The notes below the pieces were generated by a model. It was not told the DNA's origin. It did no database searches and saw nothing but the letters and a program-made list of their open reading frames with translations. A DNA stretch of 64,000 nt from Sphingomonas hankookensis (GTDB taxonomy: Bacteria > Pseudomonadota > Alphaproteobacteria > Sphingomonadales > Sphingomonadaceae): the NCBI RefSeq assembly GCF_028551275.1, contig NZ_CP117025.1:1607501-1671500 (forward strand). Reading direction: 5' to 3'. Below, piece by piece: positions 17,347 through 25,850 of this stretch. Each line of letters begins with the position of its first letter. The stretch's first letter is position 1. Position numbers and translations under genes: made by a program.

Positions 17347-19635
17347 TCAGCCCGGTGTCACGAAGCTGTCGAGTACGCGCTTCTGTCCCGCCGTCTCGAA
17401 CAACACTTCCAGCTTGTTCCCTTCGATCGTTTCGATCGTGCCATAGCCGAATTTCTGATGGAACACGCGTTGCCCGGTCGACAGGTCGCTGCGGCCCTTG
17501 TTGCCCAGGCTGATCGCACTCGCCCGCGCCTCGACCACCCGCGACGGGGTGGTGGTGAAGGTGGAGCCTTGCGACGCCGCGCGCTGCCACCCCGGCCCCC
17601 GCCCGGTCCCACGCGCGACATCGGCGAAGGGGTCGGCGCGCTCGCTCCAATTCGCCCGCCACAGGCTCTCGCCGCCCGACATCGTCGTCTCGGTTTCGAT
17701 ATGCTCGGGAGGCAGTTCGCCGACGAAGCGCGACGGCAGGGACGAATTCCACTGTCCATAGATGCGGCGATTGGCAGCGTGAAAGATCACGGCCAGCCGC
17801 CGCGCGCGGGTGATCGCGACATAGGCGAGGCGGCGTTCTTCCTCCAACGACGCGGTGCCGCCCTCGTCGAGCGAGCGTTGCGACGGGAACAACCCTTCTT
17901 CCCACCCGACGCAGAACACCGTGTCGAACTCCAGCCCCTTGGCGGCGTGGATCGTCATGATCGTGACCTTCGGCTCCTCCGCCGATGCCTCGTTGTCCAT
18001 GACCAGCGACACGTGTTCCAAGAACGCGCCGAGCGATTCATATTCCTCCATCGCGCGGACGAGCTCGGTCAGGTTCTCCAGCCGCCCGGCAGCCTCGGCG
18101 GTCTTTTCCGCCTGGTACATGGCGGTATAGCCGCTTTCGTCGAGCAACTGCCGCGCCAGTTCGGCATGCGGCAGGCCCTGCGCCATGTCGCGCCAGCGCG
18201 CGAAATCGCCGACCAGCCGCCCCAGCGACTTGCGCGCCGCGCCGGTCAGTTCGTCGGTGTCGAGGATGCGCGCGGCGGCGGTCATCAGCGAACTGCCGGT
18301 CGCCCGCGCGAAGCGGTGGATGGTCTGCACCGCCTTGTCGCCCAGTCCGCGCTTGGGCACGTTGACGATCCGTTCGAACGCCAAATCGTCCGCCGGCTGG
18401 TTGACGACCCGCAGATAGGCCAGCGCATCGCGGATTTCGGCGCGTTCGTAGAAGCGGAAGCCGCCGACGATCCGGTAGGGCATGCCGATGCCGATAAAGC
18501 GTTCTTCGAACTCGCGCGTCTGGTGCTGCGCGCGGACGAGGATCGCGAACTGGTCGAGATTCCTGCCATCACGCTGGCCGCGCTCGATCATCTCGCCGAC
18601 GCGGCGCGCTTCTTCCGGCCCGTCCCATACACCGATGACGCGGACCTTTTCGCCAACATCGGTCTCGGTCCACAGCGTCTTGCCCAGCCGCCCGCCATTA
18701 TGCGCGATCACGCCCGATGCCGCGCCCAGGATATGCGGGGTCGATCGGTAATTCTGTTCCAGCCGGACGATCTTGGCACCGGGAAAGTCGCGTTCGAACC
18801 GAAGGATATTCTCGACCTGCGCGCCGCGCCACGAATAGATCGACTGGTCGTCGTCGCCGACGCAGCACAAATTGCGCCGCTCCTGCGCCAGCAATCGCAG
18901 CCAGAGATACTGGACGCTGTTGGTGTCCTGATATTCGTCGACCATGATGTAGCGAAAGCGCTGCTGATATTGCTGCAACACCTCGCGGTTGGTGCGCAGG
19001 ATCGTCAGCACGTGCAGCAGCAGATCGCCGAAGTCGCAGGCGTTCACCGCCTTCAACCGGTCCTGATATTCCTGGTACAGCTCGCCACCGCGGCCATTGG
19101 CGAAGCGTTCACTCTCCCCGGCATCGACATCGGCGGGGGTCATCCCCTTGTTCTTCCAACCGTCGATCAGGCCGGCGAGGCTGCGCGCCGGCCAGCGCTT
19201 CTCGTCGAGATTGGCGGCGACGATCAACTGTTTCAGCAGCCGCAACTGGTCGTCGGTGTCGAGGATGGTGAAGTTCGACTGCAACCCGACCAGTTCGGCA
19301 TGGCGCCGGAGCATCTTCGCGCCGATCGCGTGGAAGGTGCCGAGCCACGGCATCCCCTCCACCATGTCGCCGACCAGCCGGGCGACGCGCTCACGCATTT
19401 CGCGCGCGGCCTTGTTGGTGAAGGTCACCGACAGGATTTCGGACGGATAGGCCTTCCGGGTGTAGAGCAGATGCGCCAGCCGGGCGGTCAGCGCCGCGGT
19501 CTTGCCCGTGCCCGCGCCGGCCAGCACCAGCACCGGCCCGTCGGTGGTCAGTACCGCATCGCGCTGCGGTTCGTTCAGGCCGCGCAGATAGGGGGCGTCG
19601 GCCGGGGTCGGGGCGGGGGGAGCAAGCGAGGACAT
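17347..19635 (-). CDS. uvrD: UvrD/PcrA-type ATP-dependent DNA helicase
   Basis: Superfamily 1A 3'-5' helicase for nucleotide excision and mismatch repair. The 762-residue protein shows all SF1 motifs: Q-motif LNEPQRDAV, Walker A GAGTGKTAAL, Ia SVTFTNKAAREM, II VDEYQDTN, III GDDDQSIYSWRGA, IV RLEQNYRST, V TIHAAKGLEFD, VI EERRLAYVAITRAR. The C-terminal 60 residues (GQRVFHQKFGYGTIETIEG) form the Tudor-like domain that contacts RNA polymerase in PcrA. The start giving MSSLAPPAP is chosen because the extra upstream residues are not conserved-looking. Could equally be named pcrA. Confidence 0.96.
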   Translation of the reverse strand: MSSLAPPAPTPADAPYLRGLNEPQRDAVLTTDGPVLVLAGAGTGKTAALTARLAHLLYTRKAYPSEILSVTFTNKAAREMRERVARLVGDMVEGMPWLGTFHAIGAKMLRRHAELVGLQSNFTILDTDDQLRLLKQLIVAANLDEKRWPARSLAGLIDGWKNKGMTPADVDAGESERFANGRGGELYQEYQDRLKAVNACDFGDLLLHVLTILRTNREVLQQYQQRFRYIMVDEYQDTNSVQYLWLRLLAQERRNLCCVGDDDQSIYSWRGAQVENILRFERDFPGAKIVRLEQNYRSTPHILGAASGVIAHNGGRLGKTLWTETDVGEKVRVIGVWDGPEEARRVGEMIERGQRDGRNLDQFAILVRAQHQTREFEERFIGIGMPYRIVGGFRFYERAEIRDALAYLRVVNQPADDLAFERIVNVPKRGLGDKAVQTIHRFARATGSSLMTAAARILDTDELTGAARKSLGRLVGDFARWRDMAQGLPHAELARQLLDESGYTAMYQAEKTAEAAGRLENLTELVRAMEEYESLGAFLEHVSLVMDNEASAEEPKVTIMTIHAAKGLEFDTVFCVGWEEGLFPSQRSLDEGGTASLEEERRLAYVAITRARRLAVIFHAANRRIYGQWNSSLPSRFVGELPPEHIETETTMSGGESLWRANWSERADPFADVARGTGRGPGWQRAASQGSTFTTTPSRVVEARASAISLGNKGRSDLSTGQRVFHQKFGYGTIETIEGNKLEVLFETAGQKRVLDSFVTPG

Positions 19636-19821
19636 CGTCGAACAGGTAGGGAACGAACCGTAAAGCGACAAGCAAGGAAATCGTTTCAGAACCGTCATCA
19701 ACCTGCCATCATCGCTTCGCTGCGTTGCAACATTGGGTGACTATCGCGCGGCTGCCGGTGGACGGCGGCGTCATCCCGGACGACCGCTGCCGCGACGGGC
19801 ACCGCATTCGCAGGAGCTATC

Positions 19822-20124
19822 ATGACCAACCGTCTCATCGTCCTCGCGGCGGCCGTTGCCGCCTGCCTGTCGTCCGCCGCCCATGCCGAACAGCGCGAGC
19901 CGGTCACCGCCCGTGTGTCGATCGCCGGCCTCGACCTCGGCACCGCCGAAGGCCGCCGCATCCTCGACGCGCGTATCGATCGTGCCGCGATCGGGGCGTG
20001 CCGGTCGCGCGCCTTCGGCCTGCGCGGTGTCGCCGATGAAGGCCGTTGCCGCCGCGAAATGCACCGCGACGCGCAGGTCCGGGTCGCGCAGCTGACGCCG
20101 GTGAAGCTCGCCAGCGCGAAGTAA
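19822..20124 (+). CDS. UrcA family secreted protein
   Basis: A 100-residue protein with a clear signal peptide (MTNRLIVLAAAVAACLSSAAHA) and the UrcA pattern: SIAGLDLGTAEGRRILDARI, then AAIGACRS and a second cysteine in GRCRREMHRDA, probably disulphide-bonded in the periplasm. The family is widespread in sphingomonads and caulobacters; its role is not known. AGGAG precedes the ATG. It is divergent from the helicase gene. Confidence 0.85.
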   Translation: MTNRLIVLAAAVAACLSSAAHAEQREPVTARVSIAGLDLGTAEGRRILDARIDRAAIGACRSRAFGLRGVADEGRCRREMHRDAQVRVAQLTPVKLASAK

Positions 20125-20131
20125 CACCGTC

Positions 20132-20212
20132 GTCACCCCGGGCTTGACCCGGGGTCCCGCTTCTTTGGCAACCGGAGTGAGAAGCGGGACCCCGGATCAA
20201 GTCCGGGGTCAC
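20132..20212. repeat. Inverted pair of the R1 repeat (GTCACCCCGG...CCGGGGTCCCGC)
   Basis: A GTCACCCCGGGCTTGACC copy and its inverted partner (CCGGATCAAGTCCGGGGTCAC) face each other across about 20 bases, and each arm is also self-complementary. The same unit recurs at 33095, 35174, 36432 and 48555. Here it follows the urcA stop and could end transcription. Confidence 0.85.
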
Positions 20213-20302
20213 GAGCTGCATGGGACAGGGTCCTATAATTACGTGACAACGCGCCTGTGTGAACGCTTCTTGCCTTGGAGCGTCAAATTGCTAGGCGGGC
20301 GC

Positions 20303-21568
20303 ATGACCCAACCGCACCCCATGCGCGTCGATCGTCGCATCCTGATCGCCAGCCTGATCGGCACCTCGGTCGAATTCTACGACTTCTATATCTACGCGAC
20401 CGCCGCGACGCTGGTCTTCGGACCGCTGTTCTTTCCGTCGGAAAGCGCGTCGGCGCAGCTGATGGCGAGCTACCTGTCGATCGGCCTCGCCTTCATCGCA
20501 CGACCGCTCGGCGCGGTGGTGTTCGGCCATTTCGGCGACCGGCTGGGGCGCAAGTCGACCCTCGTCGCATCGCTGATGCTGATGGGCGGGTCGACGCTGC
20601 TGATCGCGTTCCTGCCGACCTATGCCATGGTCGGCTGGATCGCGCCGCTGCTGCTGTGCACGTTGCGGTTTGCGCAGGGGCTGGGGCTGGGCGGCGAATG
20701 GGGCGGGGCGGCATTGCTCGCGGTCGAGAACGCCCCGCCGGGCTGGCGCGGACGGTTCGGCATGGTGCCGCAGCTGGGCGCGCCGGTCGGGTTCATAGCC
20801 GCCAACGGGCTGTTCCTGCTGCTCGGCCTTGCACTGTCCGACGCCGACTTCGCCGCCTGGGGCTGGCGCCTGCCGTTCCTGTTCAGCGCGGCGCTGGTCG
20901 GCCTCGGCCTGTGGGTGCGGGTGAAGCTCCACGAAACGCCGGCCTTCGCGAAGGCGCTGGAGCGGGAGGCGCCCGCCGCGGTGCCGATCGCCGAACTGGC
21001 CGGCGCGCATCTGCGCGCGACGCTGGCCGGGACGTTCGGGGTCGTCGCCTGTTTCGCGCTCTATTATATCGCGACGACCTTCGTGCTCGGCTACGGCACG
21101 ACCGCCTTGGGCTACAGCCGCAGCGCGTTCCTCCAGACCCAGCTGATCGCGATCCTGTTCATGGCCATCGGCATCGCGCTTGCCGGATGGCTGTCGGATC
21201 GCTCGACCCCGGCCAGGGTCCTTGCCGGCGGCTGTGTCGGCGTGGTGCTGGCTGGCGTGCTGCTGGCGCCGATGGTCGGCGGCGGATCGCTGTTCGTGAT
21301 CGGCGCGTGGCTGTCGTTCGCGCTGCTGATGATGGGCTTCGTCTACGGACCGCTCGGCGCATGGTTGCCCGCGCTGTTCCCGGCGCGGGTGCGCTATACC
21401 GGCGCATCGATGGGGTTCAATGTCGGCGGGGTGATCGGCGGCGGACTGACCCCCAGCATCGCCCAGGCACTGTCGGTGTCGCACGGCTTGTCCGCGGTCG
21501 GCGCGGTGCTGGGCGCGGCGGGGATCGCCAGCATCGTCGGCCTGCTGCTGGTCCCCCGCGAGCGATAA
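20303..21568 (+). CDS. MFS transporter, metabolite:H+ symporter (MHS) family
   Basis: A 421-residue, 12-helix carrier with the MHS hallmarks GTSVEFYDFYIYATAA in helix 1, the loop GHFGDRLGRKSTLV, and RFAQGLGLGGEWGGAALLAVE in helix 4/5. The family imports organic acids and osmolytes (citrate, alpha-ketoglutarate, shikimate, proline) with protons; the substrate is not determinable. A second ATG six codons downstream (MRVDRR) is possible. Upstream sits an R1 repeat, so the gene is probably transcribed on its own. Confidence 0.9.
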   Translation: MTQPHPMRVDRRILIASLIGTSVEFYDFYIYATAATLVFGPLFFPSESASAQLMASYLSIGLAFIARPLGAVVFGHFGDRLGRKSTLVASLMLMGGSTLLIAFLPTYAMVGWIAPLLLCTLRFAQGLGLGGEWGGAALLAVENAPPGWRGRFGMVPQLGAPVGFIAANGLFLLLGLALSDADFAAWGWRLPFLFSAALVGLGLWVRVKLHETPAFAKALEREAPAAVPIAELAGAHLRATLAGTFGVVACFALYYIATTFVLGYGTTALGYSRSAFLQTQLIAILFMAIGIALAGWLSDRSTPARVLAGGCVGVVLAGVLLAPMVGGGSLFVIGAWLSFALLMMGFVYGPLGAWLPALFPARVRYTGASMGFNVGGVIGGGLTPSIAQALSVSHGLSAVGAVLGAAGIASIVGLLLVPRER

Positions 21569-21571
21569 CCT

Positions 21572-22753
21572 TTACCCAGTCCGCAGGCTCTGCGCGTCGA
21601 CCACCGGGTCGGGCACCGGGCAGATCCGGTTGCGCCCGGCGCGCTTGGCTTCATAGGATCGCCGATCCGCCCGGTCGATCAGGCTGTCGAGCGTATCGCC
21701 CGGTTCCAGCACCGCCAGCCCGGCGCTGACCGTGATCGGCGGCAGATGCGTGGCGATGGCGGGCAGCGACGCGCGGACCGACTGCGCCGCCAGCCACGCT
21801 CCGCGCAGCGTCGTGCGGTCGAGCACGGCGACGAATTCCTCCCCGCCCAGCCGCGCGATCACCGCCGATGCCGGCAACCGTTCGGTCAGCATCGTGGCGA
21901 ACGCGCGCAGCACGAGGTCGCCGGTGGCATGGCCATAGCCATCATTGACTCGCTTGAAATGGTCGAGGTCGAACAGGATCGCTGCCAGCGGCTCGTCCTG
22001 CTGCCAGGACCGGGCCAGCAGCCGCGTCGCGCGCCGTTCGAACCCCCGTCGGTTGGCGATGCCGGTCAGCGGATCGGTTTCCGACGCGGCCACCGACAAT
22101 CCCATCGCTGCCTTCACCACCAGCAACAGCGTCAACAGTCCCGCTGTGACGATCAGCACGCCGCCGGTCGCCTGAGAGAACAACGCATAGCTGCTGCTCG
22201 CATAAGCCTTTGCCGTCGTTCCCGATCCGAACGTCGCCGCGAAAAAGGGTTTGACGACGAAATGCGCGGTCGTCAGCGCGGATGCGATCGCCAGCGCCAG
22301 CCACAGCGCGCCGCGCCTGCGCCGCACCGCATCGACCGCAATGACCGTCGATAGCGACGCGCCCAGCGCGAACGGCGCCTGATAGGCGATTTCATACCAC
22401 AATTCGTTGCGCGGTCCGTTCCAGATCAGCGCCCGGACGACCACGCCGAAGACCAGCAGCGCGATCAGCGGCCCGCGCGGGACCGCGCGTCCCGCCAGCG
22501 CGGCCAGTCCGCCCTGCAACAGCACAATGCTGACCAGAAACGACCCATAGCTGCCGATCATGAACAGCGTGGTCGAATCGGTCAGCCGCACGCCCAGTTC
22601 GCTCAGCGGCGTCAGCCCGCCGATCAGATAGGCCAGCACGAACCAGGTGACGTAACGCTGTTCGGGATAGGATATCCGGACGATCGCGAACGCGGTCGCG
22701 AACAGCCCGGCGATGCAGGCGTTGACGATCAGGGCATATACCGCGCTGTCCAT
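21572..22753 (-). CDS. Membrane-bound diguanylate cyclase (GGDEF domain)
   Basis: A 393-residue protein with about seven N-terminal membrane helices (about 8-220) and a C-terminal GGDEF domain beginning at SETDPLTGIANRRGFERR. The catalytic site is ARLGGEEFVAVL and the metal ligand is in FDLDHFKRVNDGYGH, so it should make cyclic di-GMP. The RxxD inhibitory site usually found just before GGEEF is absent (ASAVIAR), suggesting no product inhibition through an I-site. The membrane part is a MHYT/7TM-like sensor of unknown signal. It converges on the MHS gene with 3 bases between stops. Confidence 0.93.
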   Translation of the reverse strand: MDSAVYALIVNACIAGLFATAFAIVRISYPEQRYVTWFVLAYLIGGLTPLSELGVRLTDSTTLFMIGSYGSFLVSIVLLQGGLAALAGRAVPRGPLIALLVFGVVVRALIWNGPRNELWYEIAYQAPFALGASLSTVIAVDAVRRRRGALWLALAIASALTTAHFVVKPFFAATFGSGTTAKAYASSSYALFSQATGGVLIVTAGLLTLLLVVKAAMGLSVAASETDPLTGIANRRGFERRATRLLARSWQQDEPLAAILFDLDHFKRVNDGYGHATGDLVLRAFATMLTERLPASAVIARLGGEEFVAVLDRTTLRGAWLAAQSVRASLPAIATHLPPITVSAGLAVLEPGDTLDSLIDRADRRSYEAKRAGRNRICPVPDPVVDAQSLRTG

Positions 22754-22834
22754 TCCCCATCCCGCCGCTGCAACGATCCGAAAGCCCTATCAGCATTTTT
22801 CGGTCGAAATGTTAACGGCGGGAATATTTCGGGA

Positions 22835-23374
22835 TCAAATCAGTCGCAAGAGCGTTATGCGCGCCTTCCCATAGGTGCGTTCCGCATCGACGGTGAATTG
22901 GGGCAGGTCCAGCGCCTCGCTCTTGGCGGTTTCGATGCTGACCCACGTCGCCGGACCGATCCAGCCCAGCCGCGCCAGCTTGTCCGCCGCCACGGCGCCG
23001 GCGCCGCTGCCATAGGGCGGGTCCATCATCACGATGTCGAGCGGGCGCGGCGCCGGACCGAGCGCCAGCACCGACGTTGCCCGCACGTCTGCACCCGCCA
23101 CGTCCAGCTTCGCCAGATTGGCGCGCAGCGCGTCCAGCGCGGCCTTGTCCTGTTCGACGAACAGGCAGGTCGCGGCACCGCGCGACAGCGCCTCGATCCC
23201 CAGCGCGCCCGATCCGGCGAACAGGTCCGCCACCGCCAGCTCGTCGAAGCTGCCGACCCGGCTGGCCAGCATCGAAAACAATGCCTCGCGGGTACGGTCG
23301 GCGGTCGGGCGGGTTGCATCGCCCTTGGGAGCGACGACCGGGCGACCGCGCCATTGTCCTGAAATCACCCGCAT
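22835..23374 (-). CDS. rsmD: 16S rRNA (guanine966-N2)-methyltransferase
   Basis: SAM-dependent enzyme that methylates G966 of 16S rRNA during 30S assembly. At 179 aa it has the N-terminal MRVISGQWRGRPVVAPKGDATRP with RPTADRTREALFSML, SAM-binding VADLFAGSGALGIEALSRGA and catalytic MMDPPYG. Its ATG overlaps the last base of the upstream pseudouridine synthase stop (TGATG), forming a two-gene ribosome-maturation operon. Confidence 0.96.
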   Translation of the reverse strand: MRVISGQWRGRPVVAPKGDATRPTADRTREALFSMLASRVGSFDELAVADLFAGSGALGIEALSRGAATCLFVEQDKAALDALRANLAKLDVAGADVRATSVLALGPAPRPLDIVMMDPPYGSGAGAVAADKLARLGWIGPATWVSIETAKSEALDLPQFTVDAERTYGKARITLLRLI

Positions 23375-24942
23375 CAGCGCTTTCCTCCACCGGGCTTGCC
23401 GCCGCCGGGGCGACCGCCCTTGGGCTTGCCCTTGGCGATGCGGGGGGAGGGGCCGGCCTTGGCCCAGCCGCTGGGCTTGCGCTTGGGCCGGTCGACGAAG
23501 CTCGCCCGGTCGGCTTCCGCCGCTTCCGCCTGCGTCATCCGCTTGTCGACCGGGCCACGCGCCGTCCGCGCCTCGTCGGTGTGCGCCTGCTCGCGCGGCT
23601 TGCGCGGCACGCGGGCCACGCCGTCATAGCCGGGCCGTTCGGCATGCGCCGCCGCCCGCCGTGCCCGCGCATTCTCGGTCGGCCGGTCGCCATAGGCGCG
23701 CCGGTCGCCAAGCCCCGGCTGCCGCCGCTCGGCCGGCGTCTGTCCGGCCTGGGTGAGGGGATCGAAGCCCTCGCGTCGCTCGACCGGCCGTTCGGTCACA
23801 TGGGTGCGCGGGCCGCTCCGCCGGGCATCGCCCTGCAGCCGCGTGCCGAAGCGGGGGCGCTCGCCGCCCGCCTGCGCGCCATCGCCGAAGATGCGCCGTT
23901 CGCCGCCGTCGCGGTCCGGCCGGCGCCCGCTGAACCCCGAACGCTGCCCGTCGCGCTCCACGCGCGGGCGGCGTTCGTCGAAACGCGGTCGCTCGACCGG
24001 TTCGGGACGCGGCAGCGGCGTCGCCCGCTTCCATGCCTTCAGCGCGGCAGGATCGGCACCCTCCGGCGCGGGCTTGCTGGTCGGCTTGTTGGCCAGCGTC
24101 TTGCGGAACGCGACCAGCTCGTGCTGGCGGATCTCGTCGACCTCGCCTTCGGGCAGGTCTTCCAGATAGAAGGGGCCATAGCGAGTGCGGATCAGGCGCG
24201 AGACCTTCAGCCCCAGATGTTCGAGCACGCGGCGAACCTCGCGGTTCTTGCCTTCGGTCAGCGTCATCTCGATCCAGGTGTTCGTCCCGGTGCGCCGTTC
24301 GAGATTGGCGTTGATCGGGCCGTAGCGCACGCCCTCGATCTCGATCCCCATCATCAGCTCTTCGAGCTGCTGCTGGCTGACCTCGCCGTACGCGCGCGCG
24401 CGATAGGTCCGCTCGACCCCGGTCGCGGGCAGTTCCAGACGGCGCTTCAATTCACCGTCGGTGGTCATCAGCAACAACCCCTCGGTATTGAGGTCGAGCC
24501 GCCCGACCGGGATCAGCCGGGGGAGGCCCGCCGGCAACCGGTCGTAGATCGTCGCGCGACCCGCGCCGTCACGCTCGGCGGTCAGCGTGCCGGCGGGCTT
24601 GTGGAAGCGGAACAGCCGCGTCGGTTCGGGCGCGGCGACGGGCGCGCCATCGACGGTCACGCCCTTCAGATTGGGCAGGATGGTGGCGGGCGTGTCGACG
24701 ACGACGCCGTTCAGCGCCACCCGGCCGGCGGTGATCATGCGCTCGACATCGCGGCGCGACGCGACACCGGCGCGCGCCATCAGCTTGGCGATACGTTGGC
24801 CGTCGCGGGGGGATTCGGTCGGGGATTCAGGGGACGTAACGATGATCTGGGTATCCGTTTGCGGCGACGCGACGAAAGTTTCAGCCGAAGCGGTTCCTTC
24901 GTCGCCTTCGCGAGTTTGTGGCTTCGTATAAGCTGGTTGCAT
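23374..24942 (-). CDS. rluB: 23S rRNA pseudouridine synthase (RluB-like) with long basic tail
   Basis: An S4 RNA-binding domain (RIAKLMARAGVASRRDVERMI, about 50-95) precedes a RsuA/RluB-type catalytic domain with the Asp in VGRLDLNTEGLLLMTTDGEL. KNREVRRVLEHLGLKVSRLIR follows. Homologues isomerise U2605 of 23S rRNA. After about residue 290 the protein becomes a 230-residue Arg/Gly/Pro-rich disordered tail ending in GGGKPGGGKR, a feature of sphingomonad RluB. The ATG is only 23 bases from the divergent receiver gene's start, so both promoters must overlap the opposite gene. It is coupled to rsmD. Confidence 0.92.
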   Translation of the reverse strand: MQPAYTKPQTREGDEGTASAETFVASPQTDTQIIVTSPESPTESPRDGQRIAKLMARAGVASRRDVERMITAGRVALNGVVVDTPATILPNLKGVTVDGAPVAAPEPTRLFRFHKPAGTLTAERDGAGRATIYDRLPAGLPRLIPVGRLDLNTEGLLLMTTDGELKRRLELPATGVERTYRARAYGEVSQQQLEELMMGIEIEGVRYGPINANLERRTGTNTWIEMTLTEGKNREVRRVLEHLGLKVSRLIRTRYGPFYLEDLPEGEVDEIRQHELVAFRKTLANKPTSKPAPEGADPAALKAWKRATPLPRPEPVERPRFDERRPRVERDGQRSGFSGRRPDRDGGERRIFGDGAQAGGERPRFGTRLQGDARRSGPRTHVTERPVERREGFDPLTQAGQTPAERRQPGLGDRRAYGDRPTENARARRAAAHAERPGYDGVARVPRKPREQAHTDEARTARGPVDKRMTQAEAAEADRASFVDRPKRKPSGWAKAGPSPRIAKGKPKGGRPGGGKPGGGKR

Positions 24943-24965
24943 CCCGGTGGAAAGCGAGAGGGGAT

Positions 24966-25400
24966 ATGTTGTTCGGGCGCAAGAAGCGGCACATCAACCG
25001 GATCCTGGTCGTCGAGGACGAACCCCTGGTCGCGTTCGACACCGAACATTTCCTGGGGGCGTCGGGCTTCGACATCCGCGCGACCGTCGACACCGTGGCC
25101 GGTGCCTGTGCCGCGATCGAGGGGGATGACGGGCTCGACCTCGTGTTGGTCGACATCAACCTGTCGGACGGCAGCGGGCTGGACGTCGCGCGCGTGGCGC
25201 ATGGACGCGGCGTGCCGGTGCTGCTGGTGACCGGCAGCTGCCCGCAGGGCGCCCAGGATTTCGCGGCGGGCTGTCTCAGCAAGCCCTATCCGCAAAAGGA
25301 CCTGATCAGCGCAATCGACGCGATCGACGCGGTGGTGGCCGGCGCCAAGCTGCCCAGGCGGTTGCCGAGTGGGTTCAACCTGTTCCAGACGGCAGCATAA
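24966..25400 (+). CDS. Single-domain response regulator (receiver protein)
   Basis: A 144-residue CheY-like receiver without output domain: acidic pair Glu17-Asp18 in VVEDEPLVAFD, phospho-acceptor Asp63 in LVDINLSDGSG, Thr89 in LLVTGSC and Lys106 in CLSKPYP. A basic N-terminal stretch (LFGRKKRHINR) precedes it. The start is chosen because GAGAGGGG precedes it; the longer frame overlaps the divergent rluB gene. No kinase neighbour; the cognate partner is unknown. Confidence 0.9.
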   Translation: MLFGRKKRHINRILVVEDEPLVAFDTEHFLGASGFDIRATVDTVAGACAAIEGDDGLDLVLVDINLSDGSGLDVARVAHGRGVPVLLVTGSCPQGAQDFAAGCLSKPYPQKDLISAIDAIDAVVAGAKLPRRLPSGFNLFQTAA

Positions 25401-25419
25401 CCGTATCTAGGATCCGCTT

Positions 25420-25766
25420 GGTTCGAGCAGCTTCGAGCCTGTCGAGAAGCGTCCGTCGAGAACGCTGCCCGCGGTTTAGGAAGTTCGTTTCACGCGAAGG
25501 CGCGGAGACGCGAAGAAGATAGTTTTCGCGCAGAGGCGCAGAGGCGCGGAGATGATGCGCATGCCGCCATGGCGCCCCCCTCTTTCTGCCGATTGGGACG
25601 GCTTCGCCGTAAGAACGGCGCCGGCGTGAATCGCAGTCTCTCTGCGTTCTCTGCGCCTCTGCGCGAACCACTTTTCCTTCTTCTCCGCGTCTCCGCGCCT
25701 CCGCGTGAAACCGAATCTTCTTACAACGCTCCGTTCTCGAAAGACTCGAAGCCGCCCGAACCAAAG
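25420..25766. repeat. Composite repeat region (R5, R4 pair, inverted R5)
   Basis: This 450-bp gene-free stretch holds an R5 copy (25420-25463). Two arms of family R4 face each other next (about 25487-25555 and 25640-25712; core GCGAAGGCGCGGAGACGCG and its complement). A partial inverted R5 (25733-25766) closes it. Nested palindromes of this kind look like one element inserted inside another or a mirrored duplication. A related R4 pair lies on the far side of the ampG-like gene. No open frame here looks real. Confidence 0.72.
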
Positions 25767-25850
25767 GGATAAGGCATGCGAAGGCGGCTGGCCCACCTTG
25801 CCGCCACCCCCAACCCCTTCTACGGTCGCGCCCCTTCCGGGAGGATTTGA

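Noticed and set aside
17458..19740. A 760-residue plus-strand frame opposite the helicase
   Set aside because: Exact antisense of uvrD, with the Arg/Asp/Gln-rich composition of a shadow frame; no motif.
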